35,664 nt of DNA from a virus. Numbering within the stretch: position 1 is the stretch's first letter; every line of letters begins with the position of its first letter. Position numbers and translations under genes: made by a program. The stretch spans positions 1 through 35,664 of IMG/VR virus record IMGVR_UViG_3300029286_000136; one strand, given 5' to 3'. Shown here piece by piece: positions 1 through 7,976 of the stretch. The notes under the pieces were generated by a model. It saw only the letters and a program-made list of their open reading frames with translations. It did no database searches and was not told where the DNA came from.

Positions 1-50
1 CTCGTTTGTAAAAAAAGGCAAAAAACTGACTTTTTAAAAAAAAGTAGCTA

Positions 51-78
51 TTGACATTTTTATAAAATGTAGTATAAT
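51..78 (+). promoter_or_regulatory. Sigma-70-type promoter P1 upstream of HNH/terminase genes
   Basis: Perfect -35 TTGACA (51-56), 16-bp spacer, perfect -10 TATAAT (73-78). The -35 is preceded by GCTA, giving the CTATTGAC block also seen at 6624, 18518 and 34772. The predicted transcription start is about 84-86, almost at the first start codon (88). Promoter activity is inferred from consensus match. Confidence 0.8.
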
Positions 79-85
79 AATACTA
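70..85. promoter_or_regulatory. Inverted repeat over the -10 of P1, possible operator
   Basis: TAGTAT (70-75) and ATACTA (80-85) are perfect inverted arms separated by AATA, covering the -10 box and the predicted start point. The same half-sites flank the -10 of the promoter at 18518, which suggests a shared regulator. Palindromes are common in AT-rich DNA, so this is tentative. Confidence 0.4.
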
Positions 86-87
86 TT

Positions 88-483
88 ATGGGAATAATAT
101 ACTTTAAAACTAAAGAACCAAAGAATAAGCAACAATATTTTCCTAGTGATTATATTCCAAAGGAAAATAGAAAACTATTTAGGAAAAATGAAAATCCTGA
201 AATAGCAAAAATGCGATCATCTAACCAATGGCAAGATATTTGTGATTATATAAAAAATAAAGAACCAATATGTTGGATTTGTGAAATAAGTAGAACAGAA
301 GAAATCCATCATATAATTGAAGTTTCAAAAGATTTTAAATTATTTTTTGAAATAACTAACCTAGCTCCATTGTGTAAAGAATGTCATAAACAAGTACATG
401 CTAGTTATAGGCGTGGTATAGATCCAATTATTTTATTTCAGTTAAATAAACGATTAACTTATAATATCAATTTTTCATTATGA
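88..483 (+). CDS. HNH endonuclease next to terminase
   Basis: A 131-residue protein with a clear HNH fold signature: C62-x2-C65, the paired histidines H74-H75, N91, then C96-x2-C99-H100 and H104. The cysteine pairs should bind structural zinc and the histidines a catalytic metal. HNH proteins beside the terminase genes are common in HK97-like phages, and some stimulate terminase cleavage during packaging. Its stop overlaps the start of the small terminase gene (ATGA at 480), so the two are translationally coupled. The ATG lies almost on the predicted transcription start of P1, leaving no room for a ribosome binding site. An internal start at 211 is possible but has no good one either. Confidence 0.88.
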   Translation: MGIIYFKTKEPKNKQQYFPSDYIPKENRKLFRKNENPEIAKMRSSNQWQDICDYIKNKEPICWICEISRTEEIHHIIEVSKDFKLFFEITNLAPLCKECHKQVHASYRRGIDPIILFQLNKRLTYNINFSL

Positions 484-950
484 CTTCAGGAAGATTAAAA
501 ACTAAGACATTAAGAGAGATGCAGATTATGGGAGATAAAAAAGATAGATTCCCTCAAAATCCTGTTGACTCTGTTGGGGAACGAATAGCTGAAATCGAAG
601 GATTAGGAGAAATAGGTAAAAATATTTTTAATCATTTTGAATCCATGTTATTTAATAATGGAGTTTTAGATACTCCTGATAGTTTGTCATTTTTTATGCT
701 TTGTGAAATTTGGGAAAGATGGTATAACAAAATGAGAGAATGCAAAGAAAAAGGTGATTATCAAGATGTAAAGAATTATAAGGGAGAAGTAATAGGACAG
801 CAAACAGCTCCATGGATTAAGCAAGAAAGAGAATTGTGGAATGCGCTTAAACAAAGTTTAAATGATTTTGGATTAAGTCCTGTATCTAGACGTAATGTTG
901 AAAAAATAGCTAGAAATAAAGAAAAGAATATATTTGAAGGATTAACCTAG
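480..950 (+). CDS. terS: Terminase small subunit, P27-like
   Basis: A 156-residue mainly helical protein. The middle has an aromatic segment resembling the P27 family (residues about 65-85), and the C-terminus has a phrase of the type FGLSPVSRRNV, which is characteristic of P27 small terminases. The family recognises the packaging site on concatemeric DNA and delivers it to the large subunit. The position between an HNH gene and a large terminase gene fits. The start ATG overlaps the upstream stop and has no strong ribosome binding site, so coupling is likely. Family assignment is from remembered motifs and gene order. Confidence 0.82.
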   Translation: MTSGRLKTKTLREMQIMGDKKDRFPQNPVDSVGERIAEIEGLGEIGKNIFNHFESMLFNNGVLDTPDSLSFFMLCEIWERWYNKMRECKEKGDYQDVKNYKGEVIGQQTAPWIKQERELWNALKQSLNDFGLSPVSRRNVEKIARNKEKNIFEGLT

Positions 951-951
951 T

Positions 952-1071
952 ATGATAATGTCTTCATTAAATAAATATATTTTTAAAAAAAGAAGAAGAA
1001 TAGCCCCATGTGAAAAAGTATTTAAAAATAAGAAAAAATATTCAAGAAAGAATTTTAAAATAAATGAATGA
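952..1071 (+). CDS. Small very basic protein (39 aa)
   Basis: ATG at 952 directly follows the terS stop and the frame runs to TGA at 1069-1071, overlapping the start of the large terminase gene (1064). The product is 39 residues, rich in Lys and Arg (KKRRR near residue 14), with one Cys. It fills the only gap between the two terminase genes and would link their translation. AAGG lies about 11 bases upstream, a weak ribosome binding site. No family is recognised. A basic peptide here could touch DNA or terminase, but a chance frame in AT-rich DNA is a fair alternative. Confidence 0.45.
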   Translation: MIMSSLNKYIFKKRRRIAPCEKVFKNKKKYSRKNFKINE

Positions 1072-2680
1072 AATATCAAAATTTTGGAAAGAACCTATTG
1101 CAGGCTATAATCCATGGATTAATTCTGTAGAATTTACTTTTGATGTAATTGTAGCTGAACGAGTTTGTAAGTTTTTTGAAACTCAATTTAAACATTCTAA
1201 AGGTGAATATGCAGGAAAAAATTTTATTCTTGAAGATTGGCAGAAAAAGATTCTTGGACATTTATTTGGATGGAAGAGAAAAGATGGAACACGTAGGTAT
1301 CGAAAACTTTTTTTACTTATTCCTAGAAAAAATGGTAAGTCTTTTATTTGTAGTGCTTTAGCTTTAATTATGCTTTGTGCTGACAATGAGCCAGGAAGTG
1401 AAGTATATCTATTAGCCGCTAATACAAATCAAGCTTCTTTAATATTTAAAGAATCTTGTAATATGGTTAATCAGAATAAGTTATTATCTAATGAAATAGA
1501 AATATGTCCTAGTGCAAAAGGACTTAAATTTCCTAAAACAGTATCATATATGAAAGTTCTTTCTAGTGAAGCTCTTTCTCAACATGGATTAAACCCGCAT
1601 TGTTTTATTATAGATGAAGTTCATACGCAAAGAAAGGATGAGCTAATTGAAGTAATGCAGACTGCAACGGGTTCAAGACGCCAACCCTTAGAAGTATATA
1701 TATCAACTGCTGATTATGCAGGAGATAGTCCATGCAATCGAATGGTTGCATACGCTAGGAAAGTTAGAGACAATCAAATAGAAGATAGTTCATATATGCC
1801 AATCCTATACGAGCTAACGTGTGAGGATGACTGGACAGACGAAAAAAACTGGTATAAAGCAAATCCTAATCTTGGAGTATCTATAAAGGTTGACTTCTTT
1901 AAATCTCAATATAGAAAAGCACGAGAAGAACCTAGTTTTGAAAATACATTTAAACGGTTACATTTAAACATTCAAACAGAACAAGAGAGGCGTTGGTTGA
2001 AAATAGAAGACTGGGACAATTCAGGGCAAAAAATAGATAAAGAAGAATTAAAAGGCAAGAAATGTTTTGCTGGTATAGATTTATCTAGCACAAGAGATAT
2101 AACAGCTTTAGTTCTTTATTTTCCTGAATATTATGCGTGTCTTCCATTTTTTTGGGTTCCAGAATTTACAGCTACGAAAAAACTTGAATATAAAATGTGG
2201 AATAAGCAAGAATATTGTTATTTAACTCAAGGGAATGTTGTTAATTATGAAGAAATAAGACAAAAAGTATTAGAATTAAAAGAAATATATGATATTAATT
2301 CTATCGCATATGATCCTTGGAATGCTGCACAATTCGCAACAAATTTATCTGATAATGATGGGGTTACGATGATTCAGTTTAGACAGGGTTATATGTCTCT
2401 GAATGAACCTTCAAAAGAGTTAGAAAAGATATTAATTGAAAAAAAACTTGTACATTTTAATAATCCTATAATGAGATGGATGGCATCAAATGTACAAGTA
2501 AAAGACGATCCTGCTGGAAACATAAAACCTATTAAGGCAAATAAGGATAGTCCTCAGAAGATAGATGGTATTGTAGCTCTTATAATGGCACTCGGTATTA
2601 GCATGCAGGCAAGAGAAGAAAGAAGTATGTTTGATGATCCAAATTTTGACATAGGAAAAATTTATGGAGACAATAAATAA
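1064..2680 (+). CDS. terL: Terminase large subunit (packaging ATPase/nuclease)
   Basis: A 538-residue Terminase_1-type motor. The N-terminal ATPase has a Walker A variant PRKNGKS (residues 87-93) and a Walker B FIIDE (181-185) followed by VH. The C-terminal RNase H-like nuclease shows its first acidic motif in GIDLSSTRDITAL (around residue 338), a second in YDPWNAAQFA, and a late DGIVALIMAL segment supplying the last acidic residue. It cuts concatemeric DNA and pumps it into the prohead through the portal. The length is normal for the family. The start ATG overlaps the end of the small basic frame, with a weak AGAAAG upstream. The portal gene, usually next, lies 4 kb downstream because of an inserted cassette. 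Confidence 0.96.
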   Translation: MNEISKFWKEPIAGYNPWINSVEFTFDVIVAERVCKFFETQFKHSKGEYAGKNFILEDWQKKILGHLFGWKRKDGTRRYRKLFLLIPRKNGKSFICSALALIMLCADNEPGSEVYLLAANTNQASLIFKESCNMVNQNKLLSNEIEICPSAKGLKFPKTVSYMKVLSSEALSQHGLNPHCFIIDEVHTQRKDELIEVMQTATGSRRQPLEVYISTADYAGDSPCNRMVAYARKVRDNQIEDSSYMPILYELTCEDDWTDEKNWYKANPNLGVSIKVDFFKSQYRKAREEPSFENTFKRLHLNIQTEQERRWLKIEDWDNSGQKIDKEELKGKKCFAGIDLSSTRDITALVLYFPEYYACLPFFWVPEFTATKKLEYKMWNKQEYCYLTQGNVVNYEEIRQKVLELKEIYDINSIAYDPWNAAQFATNLSDNDGVTMIQFRQGYMSLNEPSKELEKILIEKKLVHFNNPIMRWMASNVQVKDDPAGNIKPIKANKDSPQKIDGIVALIMALGISMQAREERSMFDDPNFDIGKIYGDNK

Positions 2681-2873
2681 AGAAGAAAATTTCAATAAAT
2701 CTCTTGACTTTTCTATTGTTTTAAACTATAATGATAAAATACGTCAAGAATTAGATAAAATTGATAAAAATAGCATTCAAACAAGTAAAAAGATAGTTAT
2801 TTTTAAAAATATTAATGAGATACCTAGTTGGTTTGATAGATATCAAAATTGGATAATAAGGATAGAAAAATGA
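2664..2873 (+). CDS. Hypothetical protein (69 aa)
   Basis: A 69-residue frame whose ATG overlaps the last 17 bases of the large terminase gene, and whose end overlaps the next start by four bases (ATGA at 2870). Such tight overlaps support a real translated gene. The sequence is charged and probably helical, with a Trp-rich C-terminus (W57, W63). No family is recognised. It opens the accessory cassette between terminase and portal. Confidence 0.6.
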   Translation: METINKEENFNKSLDFSIVLNYNDKIRQELDKIDKNSIQTSKKIVIFKNINEIPSWFDRYQNWIIRIEK

Positions 2874-3109
2874 AGATTTTCTGGTGTTTTTTAAAAGAAA
2901 CATGGGCTTTTCGTTTTATTTGTGAACATTATTCTAACGAAATGCCTAAACATAATCATACATTTGATAAATGCGATGATTATGACATTAAATATGTATG
3001 TAGTCCGACACAGTTAATAATAGGAGTTAAGGCAGATACTAAAACAATTTGTCATATAGACTCAAACCGTTGGTACGAAACATTTATTGAGGATAATAAC
3101 AATGAATAA
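2870..3109 (+). CDS. Hypothetical protein (79 aa)
   Basis: Start chosen at ATG 2870, preceded by AAGGA at about 2858. A TTG 21 bases earlier gives a longer frame but no better signal. The product is 79 residues with an aromatic N-terminus (FWCFLKETWAFRF) and several Cys and His residues. It resembles no family I can name. It overlaps both neighbours, lying directly before the nucleotide-sugar dehydrogenase-like gene. Confidence 0.6.
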   Translation: MKIFWCFLKETWAFRFICEHYSNEMPKHNHTFDKCDDYDIKYVCSPTQLIIGVKADTKTICHIDSNRWYETFIEDNNNE

Positions 3110-3911
3110 ATATCAAATAGGAATTGTAGGATATGGAGTTGTGGGAAAAGGAATTCATAAATTATTTGATGATGAAGTACTTGCCATATATGATCCTCAA
3201 AAAGTATTTACTGAGCAAATAAAGTTTAAATATTTAGATCTTATCGTAATAAGTGTTCCAACGAATGAATTATCAGATGGAACATGTGACACATCAATAG
3301 TTTTTGAAACTTTATCTTGGATAAAAAATATAGAATATAAAGGAATTGTATTAATTAAATCAACAACTCCGCCAACTGAATTAAAACGATTCAAAGAAAT
3401 TTTTCAAGATCTCAGAATAGTATTTAGCCCAGAATATATGGGAGAAAGCAAGTATTTTACCCCATTTTGGAAATATCCGGACCCGCAAGATATGAGAGGG
3501 CATACTTGGCAAATCTTTGGCGGAAATAAGGCAGATACTTCTATTTGCGTGGATATATTTCAAAGAAAAATGTCAGTGGATACTAATTTTATGCAAACGG
3601 ATATTGTCACAGCAGGATTAACCAAATATATGGAAAACTGTTTTTTTGCTACGAAAGTTACATTTTGCAATGAATTTTATGATATAGCAAAAAAACTGGG
3701 AGTCGATTATAACGAATTGAGAGAATGCTGGCTAGCTGATCCAAGACTTAACCGAAATCATACATTAGTATTTAGTAGAGAACGTGGATATGGCGGAAAA
3801 TGTTTTCCTAAAGATTTAAAAGGAATAATAAAAGATGCTGAAACTCTTGGATATTCAGCTGATCTTTTAAAAGCTGTTAATTTTGTTAATGAGAAAATTA
3901 GAAATGATTAA
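3102..3911 (+). CDS. UDP-glucose/GDP-mannose dehydrogenase-like protein lacking the C-terminal domain
   Basis: A 269-residue protein of the nucleotide-sugar dehydrogenase family, which oxidises UDP-hexose to UDP-hexuronate in two NAD-dependent steps. The N-terminus has a Rossmann GxGxxG (GYGVVG). The central domain has the ENCFFATKVTFCNE-type helix with the conserved Lys. The catalytic Cys is C234 in GYGGKCFPKD, matching the GFGGSCFPKD family motif. Full enzymes run about 380-450 residues. This one ends some 35 residues after the catalytic Cys, so the C-terminal UDP-binding domain is missing. It may therefore use a different substrate or need a partner. ATG 3102 is preferred over TTG 3087 because TTGAGG upstream can serve as ribosome binding site. 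It overlaps both neighbours. Confidence 0.85.
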   Translation: MNKYQIGIVGYGVVGKGIHKLFDDEVLAIYDPQKVFTEQIKFKYLDLIVISVPTNELSDGTCDTSIVFETLSWIKNIEYKGIVLIKSTTPPTELKRFKEIFQDLRIVFSPEYMGESKYFTPFWKYPDPQDMRGHTWQIFGGNKADTSICVDIFQRKMSVDTNFMQTDIVTAGLTKYMENCFFATKVTFCNEFYDIAKKLGVDYNELRECWLADPRLNRNHTLVFSRERGYGGKCFPKDLKGIIKDAETLGYSADLLKAVNFVNEKIRND

Positions 3912-4500
3912 AATAACTGAACAAATGGAATTGTTTATTAGTTTGCAGAGAACTAATATAAAAACTAATTTTGCAAATAGATATTTAAAAAGTTTATTGC
4001 AAGATTATAAAGATATAAGAGATTATTTACCTAAAGGATATTCGCAAGTTACAATGTTAGATATTGGATGCGGTCTAGCCGGTATAGATCTGTTATTATA
4101 TGAACATTACAATAAAAATTTAACTATTAGGCTTTTCGATTATAATTCTGTATCTGAAAATTTGCATTACGGATATAAAGATAAGGCATCTCATTATAAT
4201 AGCCTTATATTAGCAGGACAATTCTTAAAACTCAATGGCGTAGCTAAAAACCAAATAGGATTACATGAAGTAGAAAAGGGATTTCCAGAAAAACAATACG
4301 ATTTAATAATTTCACTGATTAGTTATTGTTTTCATTACCCAGTACAAACTTATCTAAAAAATATCAGAAAATATAAAGGTGTAGTTAAGATTTTTGATGT
4401 TAGAAAAGATACAGATCAGATAAAAACTTTATTAGATAATTTTCAATTTGTTCAAATTTTAGCGGATTACCAGAAATACTTGAGAATATTAATAAAATGA
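3904..4500 (+). CDS. SAM-dependent methyltransferase-like protein
   Basis: A 198-residue protein with the glycine-rich SAM-binding motif I, LDIGCGLAGIDLLL, near residue 50. An acidic residue follows at the end of strand 2 (LFDYNS), and motif IV-like DLIISLISY follows later. This is a class I methyltransferase fold, with the substrate undetermined. The start is taken at ATG 3904, overlapping the stop of the dehydrogenase gene by eight bases. A longer frame from 3883 would overlap more. The context between a sugar dehydrogenase and a glycosyltransferase suggests methylation of a sugar or glycan. The final ATGA overlaps the next gene. Confidence 0.75.
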   Translation: MIKITEQMELFISLQRTNIKTNFANRYLKSLLQDYKDIRDYLPKGYSQVTMLDIGCGLAGIDLLLYEHYNKNLTIRLFDYNSVSENLHYGYKDKASHYNSLILAGQFLKLNGVAKNQIGLHEVEKGFPEKQYDLIISLISYCFHYPVQTYLKNIRKYKGVVKIFDVRKDTDQIKTLLDNFQFVQILADYQKYLRILIK

Positions 4501-4631
4501 AAAAGAATTGTAAAATTTGTGGGAAAGAGTTTGAAAGACAATATAATAGACAGCTATGTTGTTCTAAAGAATGTAGTATTGTTGCTAGAGAGTTTAATTT
4601 AACACTAGAACAACCAAGGTTAATAATATGA
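4497..4631 (+). CDS. Small zinc-finger protein (44 aa)
   Basis: ATG 4497 overlaps the methyltransferase stop, and the TGA at 4629-4631 overlaps the glycosyltransferase start, so both junctions are ATGA. The 44 residues contain CKICGKEFER followed by CCSKEC, a C-x2-C...C-x3-C zinc knuckle of the kind seen in many short phage proteins. Its role is unknown. It could be a nucleic acid binding module or a degraded HNH domain, since the cysteine spacing is HNH-like but no catalytic histidines follow. The C-x2-C phrase resembles that of the small protein at 26695-26823. Confidence 0.7.
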   Translation: MKKNCKICGKEFERQYNRQLCCSKECSIVAREFNLTLEQPRLII

Positions 4632-6598
4632 GATTATACTCTATTGAGTTTACTCCAACCTGGTCTTTCGGCTTAATCTTTAATAATTTTCAACTAAATA
4701 AAGGGTTGAATATAACTAGAACATTTTTTAATCTAGGTAATACTATTAATACGAATAAACAGGATATAATTATGAGCCAAAATGTTACATTGCTTAAAAA
4801 GTTTACTGAACGATTAAAAACTATATGTAGACTTGGAGGCAACTACAACTTCGATGGAATGCAAAAGTTAGAACCTTTACTTTTAGAAATGAGTAAATGC
4901 TATTGTTTAATAGCAACGAACCAAAAGCTCTATGAAATAGGTAAAACTGTTAATCCCAGAACTTACTTAATCCCAAATGGCTTAAATTTAGAAAATTGGC
5001 CTATTGTATATCGAAATAATGAATCCAAAGAGATAGTAGCTGGCTTTTGCGGGAATATTTCAAATCCTTGGTATCGTGATTATAAAGGATATGATTTAGT
5101 GAAAGAAGCATGTGAAAATTTAGGAATAACATTAAAAACAGCTCTATATAATAATGAACAAATACCGCATGACAAGATGCAAGAGTTATTTTATTCTAAA
5201 ATCGATGTCTTAATACATCCTACACTGGGAGAAGGCTGTATTCCAGAAGATCAGGAGCTTTTTGTAAATAATAGATTAATAAAAGCTAAAGATGTAAGAA
5301 TAGGTGATAAATTATCTGGTGGGACTGTTAATAAAATATTTAATAATGGTACATCTAATTTATGGTATGAATTTAATACTAATAGACTTCCATCTTTTAG
5401 CACAACGTCAGAACATCCAATAAAAATAGCTAAATGGAAATATAAATGGAGTATAAATGGAATAAAAACAACTAAAAGACAAATAACTGAAACTATATGG
5501 AAAAAAGCAGAAGAAGTAAAAGAAAATGATTATTTAGTAATTCCTAAATATACAGAAATAGAAAATAATTTAGAAATAAAATTGCGTGATTTTAATGATA
5601 AAAATAAAATCCAACAATCCAATACTTTGTTAACTATTGACGAAGATTTAGCCTATTTATTGGGTTGGTATTTAGCTGAAGGATCTATCGGAGATAGAAC
5701 ACAAATACATTTATCTCTTGGCAAGCATGAAATTAAGCATATTGAAAATTTACAAAAAATACTTGAGCAAAAATTAGGTAAAAAAATTAATTATCGCACA
5801 AGAAAATCAGTAATAGAGATAAGATTTAGACATGCGCCACTTGCGGAATGGATAAAAAATAATTTTGGAAATAATGTATATGATAAGAGAATTCCCAATA
5901 TAATAATGAAATCAAATCCTAATATAGTAAAAAAATTTATAGAAGGATATTTACATGGCGACGGACATCTAGAAAAAAATGGACAGTGGTTAGTAAATAA
6001 TGCTTCAAAAGAATTATCATACCAATTAGTATTATTGTGTACCAAAATAAATATACTACCAGCTTTTTATGTTTACAAAAGAACAAATAGAGATAGAATT
6101 ATTGCTGGTAAAAAATGTCAAGTATCAGAAAATTTATACGTATTAAGAATCATATTTGATACATCGATGGAAGTAGGATATTTTTCTGATAAAATTAATT
6201 TTTATGTAAAAATAAAAAAAATAAATAAGCTTAATAAAATTTCTCAAAGAATTAATTTTGAAACTGATACTCACGAATTTAATGTTCTCTATTTTAATAC
6301 TCATAATTGCAGTAATACGTTGATGGAAGCTACTGCTAGTGGCGTACCTGTAATAACTACTAGAACAGCAGGATTTCACGGAGAAAGATTAGATAACTAT
6401 ATAAACGCATTATTTTGTAATAGAACAATTAGAAGTATTCAAGATAGTTTAATTGATTTAATTAAAAATGTAAAATTAAGAAAAGGACTATCTGTTAATG
6501 GAAGGAAATTTGCAGAAAAGCATCACGATATTAATAAAATATCAAAACAATACGAACTAATTTTTCAAGAATGTTATATATTTAATAATCCTAAATAA
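4628..6598 (+). CDS. GT4-like glycosyltransferase interrupted by an intein
   Basis: A 656-residue precursor. Residues 1-203 and 561-656 join into a 299-residue glycosyltransferase of the GT-B, family-4 type. Visible marks are LIPNGLNLENWP (linker), a GFCGNISNPWYRDYKGYDL stretch, and the donor-site motif. After removal of the intein the sequence reads HPTLGEG then CSNTLMEA, restoring a perfect E-x7-E motif followed by SGVPVITT. The acceptor and sugar are unknown. The preceding dehydrogenase hints at a uronic acid donor. The ATG overlaps the zinc-finger stop (4628-4631). Promoter P2 lies just downstream, so this is the last gene of its transcription unit. An uninterrupted two-domain fusion is unlikely because both splice junctions match intein rules. 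Confidence 0.9.
   Translation: MRLYSIEFTPTWSFGLIFNNFQLNKGLNITRTFFNLGNTINTNKQDIIMSQNVTLLKKFTERLKTICRLGGNYNFDGMQKLEPLLLEMSKCYCLIATNQKLYEIGKTVNPRTYLIPNGLNLENWPIVYRNNESKEIVAGFCGNISNPWYRDYKGYDLVKEACENLGITLKTALYNNEQIPHDKMQELFYSKIDVLIHPTLGEGCIPEDQELFVNNRLIKAKDVRIGDKLSGGTVNKIFNNGTSNLWYEFNTNRLPSFSTTSEHPIKIAKWKYKWSINGIKTTKRQITETIWKKAEEVKENDYLVIPKYTEIENNLEIKLRDFNDKNKIQQSNTLLTIDEDLAYLLGWYLAEGSIGDRTQIHLSLGKHEIKHIENLQKILEQKLGKKINYRTRKSVIEIRFRHAPLAEWIKNNFGNNVYDKRIPNIIMKSNPNIVKKFIEGYLHGDGHLEKNGQWLVNNASKELSYQLVLLCTKINILPAFYVYKRTNRDRIIAGKKCQVSENLYVLRIIFDTSMEVGYFSDKINFYVKIKKINKLNKISQRINFETDTHEFNVLYFNTHNCSNTLMEATASGVPVITTRTAGFHGERLDNYINALFCNRTIRSIQDSLIDLIKNVKLRKGLSVNGRKFAEKHHDINKISKQYELIFQECYIFNNPK
5237..6307 (+). 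other. Intein with LAGLIDADG homing endonuclease (357 aa)
   Basis: In-frame intein covering precursor residues 204-560. It starts with the nucleophile C204 (CIPEDQELF, block A). A block B-like T260-S-E-H263-P follows. It ends H559-N560 with C561 as the +1 residue, all as required for standard protein splicing. The two LAGLIDADG-type helices are LLGWYLAEG (345-352 region) and FIEGYLHGDG (437-446). Each has an acidic residue in the expected catalytic place, so the homing nuclease may be active. Block F (HEFNVLYFNT) is shorter than average. The insertion point is within the catalytic E-x7-E motif of the host protein, a typical conserved-site choice for inteins. Confidence 0.92.
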
Positions 6599-6623
6599 AA
6601 TTAAATTATTTTTATTTTACCTA

Positions 6624-6651
6624 TTGACTTTTGTGTAAAATAGTATATAAT
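6624..6651 (+). promoter_or_regulatory. Sigma-70-type promoter P2 for the head genes
   Basis: -35 TTGACT (6624-6629) within CTATTGAC, 16-bp spacer, perfect -10 TATAAT (6646-6651). TAGTAT lies at 6641-6646, overlapping the -10, as in P1 and P3. Downstream, TATAATAT (6646-6653) and an ATATTATA near 6668 form an AT-only inverted repeat. It sits just before the portal gene. The stretch 6599-6620 has a weak AT-only inverted repeat that might end the upstream transcript. Confidence 0.78.
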
Positions 6652-6689
6652 ATGTTATATATATTATAAATTTTTATGGATTCTTGCTT

Positions 6690-7976
6690 ATGTCAAAGCT
6701 TAAAAATATTGGAAGTTGTTTAAAAACAGCATTTAATGTAGCAACTGGAAGATGGACACAATTAGATCCTCAAGGATTTCCCGTATTTGATAGAATTACA
6801 AATACTGGAGAAATTGTATCTTCTGAAAACTCTTTATATGTTTCTACTGTTTTTTCTTGCATAAATCTTTTAGCTTCTGTAATTGCTTCTTTACCTTTAA
6901 ATATATATAATACCGAAACGGATGAAGATATATATATTGACAAGGGGAATCCACTTTTTAAATTATTAAGATATCAACCAAATAAATGGCAAACAGCTTA
7001 TGATTATTGGTTATATAATGTTGAATGTATGTTGCTTAGAGGTGGATTTATTTCCTGGAAAAACATGACTTCTTCTGGGAAAATAATGTCATTAATACCT
7101 TTAAATCCTGATACAGTAACTAGAAAACAATTATCAAGTGGTGAAATTGTTATATCTGGAATAGCATCATGGGGATATAATCAATTTATGAAATTTGAAG
7201 AAACTCCTCAAGATGAATTCTTTTGGGCTAATTATAGGACTTTAGACGGTGTAAATCCATGTTCTATTATTAAGTATGCTTGCGAAACAATTGGAATGGC
7301 TAAAACATTAGAAAAACATGGAGCTAAATTAATAAAAAACGATGCAACTCCTCCATTAATTATTAAATACCCTCAAGGATTAGATGAAAAATCAGCAATT
7401 AATATTGCTAAACAATGGAGTGCTGGAAGTTCAGGAGATAATTACGGAAAACCTAGATTTATCGACAAGGGTTCAGATGTAGTAAAATTACAAATGTCAA
7501 ATCAAGATGCACAATATTTAGAAACTAGACAATTTACAGAAGATGAATTATGTGCTTTTTTTAGGGTTTCAAGACATTTCATAAAAGAATCGACTAATAA
7601 AGGTTGGTCAACACTATCAGAAATGGGTGAAGAATTTTTATCATATACATTATGTCCTTATTTAACAAATATTGAACAGGCAGTTAATAGATCCCTAATT
7701 CCTGAAAAGGATTGGGGTGTTGTTTTTGCTGATTTTGATACAAAACAATTAACTAAAGCAAATACAGTAGCAAGAACTGCTTATTATAGAGATATGTATT
7801 ATACTGGGGCTATGAATTCAAACGAAATCAGAATAGCAGAAGGATTAAATCATAGAGAAAATGGAGAAATATATTACCATCAAGGTAATTTACTTGAAGA
7901 CGGAGAAATTCCAGTAACAAAACAAACTATTCCTAAAGAAGAGGTTAAAAATGTCGAAGTTCAACAAAATAATTAA
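6690..7976 (+). CDS. HK97-type portal protein
   Basis: A 428-residue portal of the Phage_portal (HK97) family, forming the dodecameric ring through which DNA enters and leaves the head. Family features include STVFSCINLLASVIASLPL near the N-terminus, the long helical stem region, FFRVSRHFI, and a late NSNEIRIAEGLN segment found in most HK97-like portals. The length is typical. The start ATG 6690 is chosen over TTG 6684, and the start region lacks a strong ribosome binding site. The end overlaps the protease gene by 26 bases. The portal-protease-capsid order confirms the call. Confidence 0.93.
   Translation: MSKLKNIGSCLKTAFNVATGRWTQLDPQGFPVFDRITNTGEIVSSENSLYVSTVFSCINLLASVIASLPLNIYNTETDEDIYIDKGNPLFKLLRYQPNKWQTAYDYWLYNVECMLLRGGFISWKNMTSSGKIMSLIPLNPDTVTRKQLSSGEIVISGIASWGYNQFMKFEETPQDEFFWANYRTLDGVNPCSIIKYACETIGMAKTLEKHGAKLIKNDATPPLIIKYPQGLDEKSAINIAKQWSAGSSGDNYGKPRFIDKGSDVVKLQMSNQDAQYLETRQFTEDELCAFFRVSRHFIKESTNKGWSTLSEMGEEFLSYTLCPYLTNIEQAVNRSLIPEKDWGVVFADFDTKQLTKANTVARTAYYRDMYYTGAMNSNEIRIAEGLNHRENGEIYYHQGNLLEDGEIPVTKQTIPKEEVKNVEVQQNN

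Noticed and set aside
2486-2695. Minus-strand frame over the end of the large terminase
   Set aside because: It overlaps a well-supported coding gene and has no ribosome binding site or motif.
4628-6598. Glycosyltransferase with a C-terminal fused nuclease rather than an intein
   Set aside because: Catalytic E-x7-E halves lie on either side of the inserted block and rejoin perfectly, with Cys at the start and His-Asn-Cys at the end.
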